From Anaerolineales bacterium (GTDB lineage Bacteria > Chloroflexota > Anaerolineae > Anaerolineales > UBA4823): a stretch of 5,186 nt of DNA. The DNA lies in the NCBI GenBank assembly GCA_028687395.1, contig JAQUAE010000165.1, positions 1 through 5,186 of the forward strand, in the 5' to 3' direction. Every line of letters begins with the position of its first letter. Positions within the stretch are counted from its first letter, which is position 1. The position numbers and the translations under genes were made by a program. Positions 1 to 5,186 of this stretch are shown here, piece by piece. The notes under the pieces were generated by a model. That model made no database searches and was not told the origin of the DNA. It saw only the letters and a program-made list of their open reading frames with translations.

Positions 1-1207
1 CGCTGAAGTCCGCCCTGCTCACCGGAGAAGCGTTCTGCGGCCGGGTATTGTTACTCGGCGTCAAGTCAGCGGAGCCACCCACCAGGGTAGGCAGGTGGGA
101 CGCGATTGCATCCAAAACCTTGCCGGAGGCGACCCGCGTCGCCAGCGGTTTATCCGGCGGGAAGACCGGGATGGCCTTCTCCCAGCCGGGTTTCAGCTCG
201 CCGGAGGCGACCAGCGCCAACTCGGCAGCCAACTGGGGATACTCTTTTTGGTATTTGGCTACCAACTTCTCCCAGGCAGCCTGTTCCGCTCTACCCTTCT
301 GCTGCACCTGGGCAAAGGCCGGCTTCACCTCTTCCGGGATGTAGAACTTGGGTTCCACAGGCCATCCGTAGGCTTGCTTGGTGCGCGCTAGGTCTTCTTC
401 GCCCAGCGGCGCGCCATGCACCCCGGCGTTGTCCTGCTTCGGGCTTTTGTAGCCGATGTGCGTACGGCAGGCGATCAGAGATGGACGCCCATCCTCAGCG
501 ATCGCCGCCTGGATGGCCGCGTCGATGGCAGCCATGTCGTGCCCGTCAACCTGCTGCACGTGCCAGTGATAGGCAGCGAAGCGCTGCGGCACGTCGTCGC
601 TGTAGGAAAGGCTGGTTGGCCCGTCGATCGAGATGCCGTTGTCGTCGTACAACACAATCAGCCGGCCCAGGCCGAGGTGACCAGCTAAGGAGGCAGCCTC
701 ATGCGAGACGCCCTCCATCAGGTCGCCGTCCGAAGCCAGGACGAAGGTGTGGTGGTCGATCAGCGGGAAGCCGGGCTTGTTGAAGCGCGCGGCCAGCATG
801 CGCTCCGCCAATGCCATCCCGACCGCGTTGCAGAGGCCCTGCCCGAGAGGGCCAGTGGTGGTTTCGATTCCCCGCGCCGGGTCATATTCGGGGTGACCCG
901 GCGTGGCACTGCCCCACTGGCGGAAGCGTTTCAACTCATCCAGGGGCAGAGGGTAGCCATGCAAGTGCAAGAGAGCATAGAGCAGCATGGACCCATGCCC
1001 TGCCGAAAGGACGAAACGATCCCGGTTGAACCAGCGGGGGTCAGCAGGATTGTGCTTCATGAAACGCGTCCAGAGCACGTAGGCCAGGTCCGCAGCGCCG
1101 AGGGGTAAGCCGGGGTGACCGGAGTTGGCTTGTTGGACGCCATCAGCCGCCAGCATTCTGATCGTATCGGCAGCCAGTTGGTCGACTTCAGTGTACTTTG
1201 TCATCAT
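1..1207 (-). CDS. tkt: Transketolase, N-terminal 402 residues (3' end outside window)
   Basis: Thiamine-diphosphate enzyme that moves two-carbon ketol units between sugar phosphates in the cytosolic non-oxidative pentose phosphate pathway. The frame is open from 1207 to the left edge. Visible motifs (numbered from the first ATG): SGHPG at 29-33 (His31 matches E. coli His26), SAGHGSMLLYALLH at 68-81, TTTGPLGQGL at 116-125, the cofactor motif SDGDLMEG at 159-166 with Asp160, the paired YDDNGISIDG at 187-196 with Asn190, His264 in DNAGVHGAPLG, and the start of the pyrimidine domain, GGSADLTPSN, at 377-386. The usual GDG of the cofactor motif is SDG here; the metal-binding Asp and Asn are kept. 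The family is about 660 residues, so about 260 are missing. Start: two adjacent ATGs (1207 and 1204). The AAGGG at 1212-1216 is 4 bases from the first and 7 from the second, so 1204 may be the one used. It lies 71 bases after the transaldolase stop and is probably co-transcribed with it. Confidence 0.96.
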   Translation of the reverse strand, partial: MMTKYTEVDQLAADTIRMLAADGVQQANSGHPGLPLGAADLAYVLWTRFMKHNPADPRWFNRDRFVLSAGHGSMLLYALLHLHGYPLPLDELKRFRQWGSATPGHPEYDPARGIETTTGPLGQGLCNAVGMALAERMLAARFNKPGFPLIDHHTFVLASDGDLMEGVSHEAASLAGHLGLGRLIVLYDDNGISIDGPTSLSYSDDVPQRFAAYHWHVQQVDGHDMAAIDAAIQAAIAEDGRPSLIACRTHIGYKSPKQDNAGVHGAPLGEEDLARTKQAYGWPVEPKFYIPEEVKPAFAQVQQKGRAEQAAWEKLVAKYQKEYPQLAAELALVASGELKPGWEKAIPVFPPDKPLATRVASGKVLDAIASHLPTLVGGSADLTPSNNTRPQNASPVSRADFS

Positions 1208-1278
1208 CGTTCCCTTATCCCGCGCTCTTGGGCATCGCTCCCTGAGCTGCCAGGGATATACGCCCCAGGCGGCGGGAC

Positions 1279-2487
1279 TTACCCTACGACTTTCTCGCCG
1301 CTCACAATCTTGACGCGCTCAGCCACGTACTCCTCCAGCCCGATGGAAGCCTTGGAGAACGTCTCCGCGGTGGCAATCGTGGCGGGATGAGCGTTGAACT
1401 GGTCCACTTCCATGCCGTTCTCATCCCAGGATTGGCGCACGTACGGGATCTGGCTAAGCTTGGCAATCACGTCCTGGGGAACGTCGTCCAGGAGAATCTC
1501 CTCGCTGAAGGTCATGTCTTCGCAGCGCTGGAACAGCGGCTCAAGCACGTATGGCGGCATGGTGTAAACGATATCACCGGCGATCTTCTCGACGTCCCAG
1601 AAGTGGAACTTGCCGCCCACTAAGGGGCCCTCACGCATGGAGCAGGCCAGCATCTTGCTCGGCAGGCCATTATCCTTGAGCAGCTTGAACGCCTTGCGGA
1701 AGACGTAGATGCCCAACCAGTGTTTGTCCGACCAGGAGAGCTTGATATTGCGCCGCGCCGCCTGTTCGTCCAGCACCGGATTCTCGGTCAAGCGACCAAT
1801 CATCATAGTGATGACTGCGCGCCAGTTGCTCATGTCCACCTTGTTCTTGAGGCCGATCTCCATGCCTTCTTTGGCCGCGTTCGCTACCGCCCAGATTTGC
1901 GGCAGGGTGAAGCAGGTCGTCACGTTGGTGGGGATGGCCATCGAGCTCAGCGCTTTGACCACTTCCACGCCCTGGGTGCTGGCGGGGACCTTGATCATCA
2001 AGTTGGGGGCAATGGCGCGGATTTCCTGGGCGTCTACGATCATCTTCTCAGTCTCGGTGATCAAGCGCGGATCCAACTGCCCGGAGATGTAACCATACCG
2101 TCCCCCCGAAGCTTCCCAGATGGGCAGCATCATCTCTGCCCCACGGCGGATGACCTCTTTGTAGGTCAACCAGAAATATTCGTGAACCGTCAATCCCGGA
2201 TTGGTTTTGATAGCATTGTCGATCCACTCGTTCCAGAAAGCTGTATCGTTCTTCACGGCCGTCAAGGACAGGGGCGGGTTCGTGGTGCAGCCGCGGATCA
2301 GGCTTTTCGCCGGCTCGTCCAACACGTAAATCCGGTTGAGCCACTCGTCGTAAAGGGCCTTCTTTCCCTTCGGAGCGGCATCTACCATCTTCTTAACCCA
2401 GGATTTGAAGATCAGGGGGGACGAATCCCACCAGATTTCCATATCGGGATGGACTTTGGTCAATCGGTCGAGAACACTTTCGTTCAT
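1279..2487 (-). CDS. tal: Transaldolase-family enzyme, 402 residues
   Basis: Class I (Schiff-base) aldolase-fold enzyme of the transaldolase/fructose-6-phosphate aldolase family. Classical members move a dihydroxyacetone unit between sugar phosphates. By-eye equivalents of E. coli TalB residues: Asp21 in WWDSSPL (TalB Asp17), Asn70 in GCTTNPPL (Asn35), the Schiff-base Lys166 in NLMIKVPAS (Lys132), Thr190/191 in TNVTTCFTLPQ (Thr156), Arg232 in MMIGRL (Arg181), and the phosphate-binding Ser283 and Arg285 in ACSMREG (Ser226, Arg228). A C-terminal VYTMPPYVLEPL matches the last strand. Two oddities: Gln137 in SGQLDPR sits where transaldolases have the acid/base Glu96, and Met229 replaces Phe178. 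At 402 residues it is longer than TalB (about 317), with about 30 extra residues between the first two strands. The ATG at 2487 is firm because AAGGAGGT lies 8 bases upstream. The gene precedes transketolase and follows a HutC-type regulator. Family membership is sure; the exact reaction is less so because of the Gln. Confidence 0.93.
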   Translation of the reverse strand: MNESVLDRLTKVHPDMEIWWDSSPLIFKSWVKKMVDAAPKGKKALYDEWLNRIYVLDEPAKSLIRGCTTNPPLSLTAVKNDTAFWNEWIDNAIKTNPGLTVHEYFWLTYKEVIRRGAEMMLPIWEASGGRYGYISGQLDPRLITETEKMIVDAQEIRAIAPNLMIKVPASTQGVEVVKALSSMAIPTNVTTCFTLPQIWAVANAAKEGMEIGLKNKVDMSNWRAVITMMIGRLTENPVLDEQAARRNIKLSWSDKHWLGIYVFRKAFKLLKDNGLPSKMLACSMREGPLVGGKFHFWDVEKIAGDIVYTMPPYVLEPLFQRCEDMTFSEEILLDDVPQDVIAKLSQIPYVRQSWDENGMEVDQFNAHPATIATAETFSKASIGLEEYVAERVKIVSGEKVVG

Positions 2488-2495
2488 CGAGTACT

Positions 2496-2503
2496 ACCTC
2501 CTT
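2496..2503 (-). promoter_or_regulatory. Strong ribosome binding site of the transaldolase gene
   Basis: Read on the minus strand this is AAGGAGGT, a full Shine-Dalgarno match, 8 bases before the ATG at 2487. It is the best ribosome site in the window and fixes the transaldolase start. Its GGAGG core (2497-2501) is complementary to CCTCC in the loop of the stem-loop just upstream. Confidence 0.9.
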
Positions 2504-2522
2504 GAGATTGTTTAGTTAGGAC

Positions 2523-2560
2523 TTACGCAGTTGGGGGGAGGATCACGCTCAACTGCGTAA
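2523..2560 (-). repeat. Perfect 11-bp inverted repeat in the transaldolase leader
   Basis: TTACGCAGTTG (2523-2533) and CAACTGCGTAA (2550-2560) are exact reverse complements separated by 16 bases. In the transaldolase transcript they would form an 11-bp stem ending 19 bases before the Shine-Dalgarno. There is no U-run after it, so it does not look like an intrinsic terminator. The loop carries CCUCC (plus-strand GGAGG at 2537-2541), which could pair with the ribosome site. Alternatives are a protein operator, or the relic of a small mobile element, since the left arm with its flank (AGGACTTACGCAGTTG) looks like an insertion-sequence end. The function is not established. Confidence 0.7.
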
Positions 2561-2572
2561 CTTCTATTAGTA

Positions 2573-2580
2573 ATGTAGAC
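2573..2580 (-). promoter_or_regulatory. Possible weak HutC-type operator octamer upstream of transaldolase
   Basis: ATGTAGAC on the plus strand differs by one base from the outer octamer ATCTAGAC of the regulator operator (3501-3508). On the minus strand it reads GTCTACAT, one base off the HutC-family consensus GTNTANAC. It lies 85 bases upstream of the transaldolase ATG, where an operator could act. No convincing -35/-10 pair is seen here; TTGAAG, 17 bases, TACGCT on the minus strand is a weak candidate. An 8-base near-match could be chance. Confidence 0.3.
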
Positions 2581-2598
2581 CAGCGTAATTTGCCGGTC
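2578..2598 (-). repeat. Small hairpin upstream of transaldolase
   Basis: GACCAGC (2578-2584) and GCCGGTC (2592-2598) can pair over 7 bp, including one G-U wobble in RNA, around a 7-base AT-rich loop. It is the first of two consecutive stem-loops in the regulator-transaldolase gap. The rest of that gap (2599-2752) shows no gene and no clear terminator. Confidence 0.4.
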
Positions 2599-2752
2599 GC
2601 TTCACTTCAACGCCTCAAGATGCAAACGTCATGGTCATGGCGTACGGCCCACCTCTGCCCTTCCCCATCGATTGCAGGTGAGTGCATAGCTCAGCACACA
2701 AGCTGCGGCTGGAAGGTTCGATTAGAGCCCGAATGGGTCAGGCAGCCTCCGC

Positions 2753-3481
2753 TCATCGCTCCAGGGTGACGGTCAGGGAGTAGCGGTCGCCCCGGTTGTA
2801 ACAGTAGGTGAACTCGACGGGCGTGCCATCCTCGGCGTAGATAACCCGTTCTTTGAACAGGATCGGCGCGCCTTCTTCGATTTGCAGCAAAACGGCCAAC
2901 TCGTGATCCGCTTCGCGCGCTTCCAGCTTCTGCACTGCCCGCTTGACCCGGTAACCATAACGCTCGTAGAGCGTCCACAAGTGCTGGGTTTCCAGGTCTT
3001 CTTCCAGGAGTTTCACGAAAAGAACGTGCGGGACGTACGCCTCGTGAAGGGTCACGGGCACGTCATCGGCGTAGCGCAGGGTTTTGATACGAATGATCAG
3101 ATCGCCTTCTGCGATGTCAAGGGCCTTAGCGATACGCTGGCGAGCCGGTGAGACCTCCAGGTCCAACAGCCGGGCCTGCACGCTAATCCCCTCCTTGGAG
3201 GCAGTTTCGAAGAAGTTAGTCAGGCGGCTGTGATCGCGCTCGACGTGGGGGAAGGCCACAAAGGTGCCTACCCCGTGGCGGCGATACACCAGGCCTTCGT
3301 CGATCAGGTCAGCGATGCCCTGCCGGACGGTCATGCGGCTCACGCCGTATTGATTCGCCAATTCCTCTTCAGAGGGGAGCTTTTGCCCTCGTTTTAAATT
3401 CCCCCCCTCAATCTCGGCTCGCAGGGCTTCCCTGATCTTGACGTAAAAAGGGATGCCCTCTTTTTTATCTAACACGAACAT
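2753..3481 (-). CDS. GntR-family transcriptional regulator, HutC/UTRA type
   Basis: DNA-binding repressor or activator of 242 residues, the usual size for the HutC subfamily. Residues about 8-76 are the winged helix-turn-helix: IPFYVKIREALRAEI, then the hallmark KLPSEEELANQYGVSRMTVR (34-53) and the wing RRHGVGTFVA (67-76). Residues about 95-240 are the UTRA effector-binding domain, ending in the typical DGTPVEFTYCYNRGDRYSLTV. Members bind small ligands such as sugar phosphates, amino acids or histidine-pathway intermediates; the ligand here cannot be read from sequence. I chose the ATG at 3481 because the protein then starts as family members do and a GGTG lies 5 bases upstream. A TTG at 3496 would add five residues but has no ribosome site. 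The gene has its own promoter with an overlapping operator, so autoregulation is likely. Transaldolase and transketolase follow in the same direction and are the best target candidates (inference). Confidence 0.93.
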   Translation of the reverse strand: MFVLDKKEGIPFYVKIREALRAEIEGGNLKRGQKLPSEEELANQYGVSRMTVRQGIADLIDEGLVYRRHGVGTFVAFPHVERDHSRLTNFFETASKEGISVQARLLDLEVSPARQRIAKALDIAEGDLIIRIKTLRYADDVPVTLHEAYVPHVLFVKLLEEDLETQHLWTLYERYGYRVKRAVQKLEAREADHELAVLLQIEEGAPILFKERVIYAEDGTPVEFTYCYNRGDRYSLTVTLER

Positions 3482-3500
3482 TCGTTCACCACACAAAGAT

Positions 3501-3524
3501 ATCTAGACGTATAGACGTCTAGAT
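3501..3524 (-). promoter_or_regulatory. Predicted operator of the HutC-type regulator (10-4-10 dyad)
   Basis: ATCTAGACGT (3501-3510) and ACGTCTAGAT (3515-3524) are perfect reverse complements around ATAG. The exact centre, 3509-3516, is GTATAGAC, a full match to the GTNTANAC consensus of HutC-subfamily operators. The site also reads as three abutting octamers, ATCTAGAC, GTATAGAC and GTCTAGAT. The outer two are reverse complements of each other, each one base off consensus. It overlaps the last two bases of the -10 box and covers the expected transcription start, so bound protein should block initiation. Confidence 0.85.
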
Positions 3525-3551
3525 TCTATTGCTCTTCAGCGGTTCTGTCAA
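3523..3551 (-). promoter_or_regulatory. Sigma70-type promoter of the regulator gene
   Basis: On the minus strand TTGACA (3546-3551, perfect -35) is followed after exactly 17 bases by TAGAAT (3523-3528, five of six matches to TATAAT). The start of transcription should fall near 3516, giving a leader of about 35 bases to the ATG at 3481. The dyad operator overlaps the -10 box. With no clear terminator after the regulator, this promoter may also feed transaldolase and transketolase. Confidence 0.85.
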
Positions 3552-3577
3552 GTCTTACACTGAACCCTTGCAGCCAA

Positions 3578-3615
3578 CTTCCCTCGCCGCTTGATCCGGA
3601 GCGCGGCGAGGGAAG
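3578..3615 (-). terminator. Strong stem-loop after etfA, probable transcript end
   Basis: CTTCCCTCGCCGC (3578-3590) and GCGGCGAGGGAAG (3603-3615) form a perfect 13-bp, GC-rich stem with a 12-base loop. It begins 24 bases past the etfA stop, between the etf operon and the regulator promoter, the right place for a terminator. On the minus strand the stem is followed by TTGGCTGC and not a T-run, so it is not a textbook intrinsic terminator. It may act with Rho, or protect the 3' end of the mRNA. Confidence 0.6.
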
Positions 3616-3638
3616 CCGGTCATGCGACAGGCGTGGGC

Positions 3639-4625
3639 TTATTTACCCAGGCGCTTCTTGAACTCATCAGTGAGCGCAGGCAGGATTTCAAACAGGTCAC
3701 CCACCACGCCATACTTCGCCAGGTTGAAGATCGGGGCTTCACGATCCTTGTTGATGGCCACGATCACCTTGGAGGTGCGCATCCCGGCCTGGTGCTGCAC
3801 CGCACCGGAGATGCCTGCTGCGATGTACAGGTCTGGGGCGACCACCTTGCCGGTTTGACCGATCTGGTGGAGGTAGGGTATCCACCCCGCATCGACCGCG
3901 GCGCGGCTCGCTCCCACCGCAGCGCCCAAAACCGCGCTCAACTTGCGCACCGGTTCAAAGCCCTCCGGGCCGTTGACGCCGCGCCCACCTGATACGATCA
4001 CCGCTGCGCCGTCCACGCTCACCTGGCCCTCTTCCACCACGTAATCCACCACCTTGGTGGTGATAGCCTCTTCCGCCAAAGCCGGGCTGACCTTGACCAG
4101 CTCACCGCTCTTACCAGCGGTGACAGCCGGCGGGGCGTAGGCGCGGGCGCGCACCGTCACCATCTGCGGGCGCTTGGCTAGACACATCTCCCTGCTCATC
4201 AACTTGCCGGCGTACACCGGGCGGGCGACCTGGAGCGCACCATCCTTGGGCTCGATAGCGATAGCGTCCACGATGACCCCAGTACCGAGGTCTATCGAAG
4301 CCATACCAAAGGTATCCCGCACCCGGGTGTTGGTCGGGCCGAGGATCACTTCGGGTTTTTGTTCCGCAGCGGTCTTGGCCAGGACTGCGGCATAGGGTTC
4401 GGCGCGGTAATCCGCCAGGGTGGGGTCATCGCAGAGCAGGACGGTCGTGGCGCCATGTTCGAACGCCTCCTTGGCCACCTCGGCCACACCGGCGCCGATC
4501 ACCACGGCCGTCACCCCGCCTCCCAGCGCGCCAGCCAGTTTTTCCGCCGCGCCCAGCGCTTCCCAAGACGCCGGCGTCGCTTTTCCCTTGAATTGGTCAA
4601 TGTAAACCCATACTTTATCAGCCAT
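3639..4625 (-). CDS. etfA: Electron transfer flavoprotein subunit alpha
   Basis: FAD-carrying subunit of the cytosolic ETF heterodimer, which takes electrons from flavin dehydrogenases (such as acyl-CoA dehydrogenases) and passes them to ETF-quinone oxidoreductase or another acceptor. At 328 residues it is near the usual length. The N-terminal alpha/beta domain is residues 1 to about 190, starting MADKVWVYIDQFKG. The C-terminal FAD domain follows: VSGGRGV (211-217), GASRAAVDAGW (238-248), QIGQTGK (254-260), GISGAVQHQAGM (271-282) and INKDREAPIFNLAKYGVVGD (291-310). The C-terminal motifs are close to canonical, except Lys304 where most members have Asp (ADYG). The N-terminal domain is more divergent: RVRDTFGMAS replaces the common GRDLAPRLAA. 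The ATG at 4625 is chosen because AAGGA (4634-4638) lies 8 bases upstream; reading farther upstream to 4811 runs antisense-free but overlaps etfB and lacks family similarity. It follows etfB by 73 bases, in one operon. Confidence 0.96.
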   Translation of the reverse strand: MADKVWVYIDQFKGKATPASWEALGAAEKLAGALGGGVTAVVIGAGVAEVAKEAFEHGATTVLLCDDPTLADYRAEPYAAVLAKTAAEQKPEVILGPTNTRVRDTFGMASIDLGTGVIVDAIAIEPKDGALQVARPVYAGKLMSREMCLAKRPQMVTVRARAYAPPAVTAGKSGELVKVSPALAEEAITTKVVDYVVEEGQVSVDGAAVIVSGGRGVNGPEGFEPVRKLSAVLGAAVGASRAAVDAGWIPYLHQIGQTGKVVAPDLYIAAGISGAVQHQAGMRTSKVIVAINKDREAPIFNLAKYGVVGDLFEILPALTDEFKKRLGK

Positions 4626-4663
4626 TGTGTTTTTCCTTATCCTCAAACCGGTCAGACGAGCCA

Positions 4664-4699
4664 CTGCCAGCCTGGCTGGCTGCGGCTGCCTGCCAGCCT
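4664..4699 (-). repeat. GC-rich direct and inverted repeats in the etfB-etfA gap
   Basis: CTGCCAGCCT occurs twice (4664-4673 and 4690-4699). GGCTGGC (4674-4680) between the copies is the exact reverse complement of the GCCAGCC inside each (4666-4672 and 4692-4698). It could pair with either one, giving two mutually exclusive short hairpins in the mRNA between the etfB stop and the etfA ribosome site. The second copy's last base reaches into the etfB stop codon. A role in processing or in the relative expression of the two subunits is possible but unproven. Confidence 0.5.
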
Positions 4700-5186
4700 C
4701 AGATGACTTTCTCCGCCATGATTTTTTCGACCAGCTTGGCGGCAATCTGCTGGGGCGAATCCCCTTCAATGATTTCCACCTTGGTCTCAACCACGGGTAC
4801 CGGGTAAACATCGGGCCAGCTCACTGCGGAACCGGCGCTCCCCACCTTAGCGCTATCCAACCCCAGGTCGGCAACCGCCCAGGTGGGAATAGCCGCCTTG
4901 GCGGCTTTGCGGATCCCCATAAAAGAGGGATAGCGGGGCTCATTGATACCTTTCACCACGCTGATCACCGCGGGCAGCTTGCCAGCGCACACCTGGCGAC
5001 CTTCATCCATGAAACGCTCGACCTTGATGGTCTTTGCCGCTGGGTCCAACTCCACGATCTTGATCACCTGGGAGAGCAAGGGCCAACCCAGGCAGCGCGC
5101 CAACTGCGAGCCGGTCAAGCCGGTATCGCCATCGATTGCCTGCCGGCCAAGCAGAACCAGGTCTACGTCACCGAGTTTTTGGATGG
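4699..5186 (-). CDS. etfB: Electron transfer flavoprotein subunit beta, C-terminal 161 residues (5' end outside window)
   Basis: Nucleotide-binding partner of EtfA. The frame is open to the right edge and about 100 N-terminal residues are missing (family about 250-265). The visible start reads IQKLGDVDLVLLGRQAIDGDTG, the family's nucleotide-binding stretch, followed by the beta-subunit signature region VERFMDEGRQVCAGKLPAVISV and INEPRYPSFMGIRKAAK, both typical. The C-terminus ends PQQIAAKLVEKIMAEKVI, as in family members. In ordinary ETFs this subunit binds AMP and the motif is of the type IDDDxNQT. Here it is IDGDTGLTGS, closer to the DGDT-type motif of electron-bifurcating ETFs but without its usual QVGP. 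An in-frame TTG at 5118 is internal and not a start, since conserved family sequence continues upstream of it. It is co-transcribed with etfA, 73 bases downstream. Confidence 0.95.
   Translation of the reverse strand, partial: IQKLGDVDLVLLGRQAIDGDTGLTGSQLARCLGWPLLSQVIKIVELDPAAKTIKVERFMDEGRQVCAGKLPAVISVVKGINEPRYPSFMGIRKAAKAAIPTWAVADLGLDSAKVGSAGSAVSWPDVYPVPVVETKVEIIEGDSPQQIAAKLVEKIMAEKVI

Noticed and set aside
106..783. A 225-codon plus-strand open frame and several smaller plus-strand frames over 48-1108
   Set aside because: The minus strand here encodes an unambiguous transketolase with all active-site motifs. The plus-strand translations are Arg/Pro/Ala-rich and resemble no family.
1239..1256. 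Six-bp hairpin (TCCCTG/CAGGGA) between transaldolase and transketolase as a terminator
   Set aside because: The stem is short and there is no T-run after it; the two genes are close and functionally linked, so read-through is more likely.
1720..2505. A 261-codon plus-strand open frame
   Set aside because: It is antisense to the transaldolase gene, which has a strong ribosome site and conserved catalytic residues; the plus translation has no recognisable motifs.
2599..2752. A terminator, small gene or structured RNA in the rest of the regulator-transaldolase gap
   Set aside because: Only 4-bp stems and no open frame with a ribosome site were found; nothing here can be supported.
3482..3496. 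TTG start for the regulator, five residues earlier
   Set aside because: There is no ribosome site before it, and the ATG at 3481 gives the usual family N-terminus with a GGTG at suitable distance.
4626..4811. N-terminal extension of etfA by 62 residues
   Set aside because: The extension overlaps the etfB coding end, is Arg/Pro/Ser-rich and unlike the family. The ATG at 4625 has a ribosome site and gives the normal N-terminus.
5116..5118. TTG at 5118 as the start of etfB
   Set aside because: Conserved EtfB sequence (DLVLLGRQAIDGDTG) continues in frame upstream to the window edge, so this codon is an internal Leu.
1..5186. A wholly new defence, mobile or biosynthetic system
   Set aside because: All five genes belong to well-known metabolic or regulatory families, and no unexplained gene remains; the novelty is limited to variant residues and regulatory architecture.

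Overview
All five protein genes in this window lie on the minus strand, so they read from right to left. In reading order they are: the C-terminal part of an electron-transfer flavoprotein beta subunit (etfB, cut by the right edge), a complete etfA, a complete GntR-family regulator of the HutC/UTRA type, a complete 402-residue transaldolase-family enzyme, and the first 402 residues of a transketolase (cut by the left edge). No RNA gene, CRISPR array, transposase or prophage gene is visible. The composition is moderately GC-rich. The divergent ETF and the long transaldolase beside transketolase suggest a free-living, possibly Chloroflexota-like bacterium, but this is an impression from protein style and not a demonstrated placement.

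Right part (about 3580-5186): etfB and etfA form an operon with a 73-base gap that contains small GC-rich repeats. They encode the heterodimeric flavoprotein that collects electrons from flavin dehydrogenases. The unit ends with a strong 13-bp stem-loop 24 bases after the etfA stop.

Middle (about 2490-3580): the regulator gene has a well-formed sigma70-type promoter (TTGACA, 17 bp, TAGAAT). A perfect 10-4-10 dyad overlaps the -10 box and the likely transcription start. At its exact centre is the HutC-type consensus GTNTANAC, which strongly suggests autorepression. Between the regulator and the transaldolase lie 265 bases without a gene. They hold two consecutive stem-loops and a possible weak operator octamer just upstream of the transaldolase ribosome binding site.

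Left part (1-2487): transaldolase and transketolase are the two carbon-transfer enzymes of the non-oxidative pentose phosphate pathway. They are 71 bases apart and probably co-transcribed. The upstream regulator may sense a sugar phosphate or related metabolite and control them; this is inferred from synteny and the operator sites.

The points most worth a second look are the Gln in place of the usual acid/base Glu in the transaldolase, the compact regulator promoter/operator, the structured transaldolase leader whose loop is complementary to its own Shine-Dalgarno, and an ETF whose nucleotide-binding motifs fit neither standard pattern well. I see no clear candidate for an entirely new multi-gene system.
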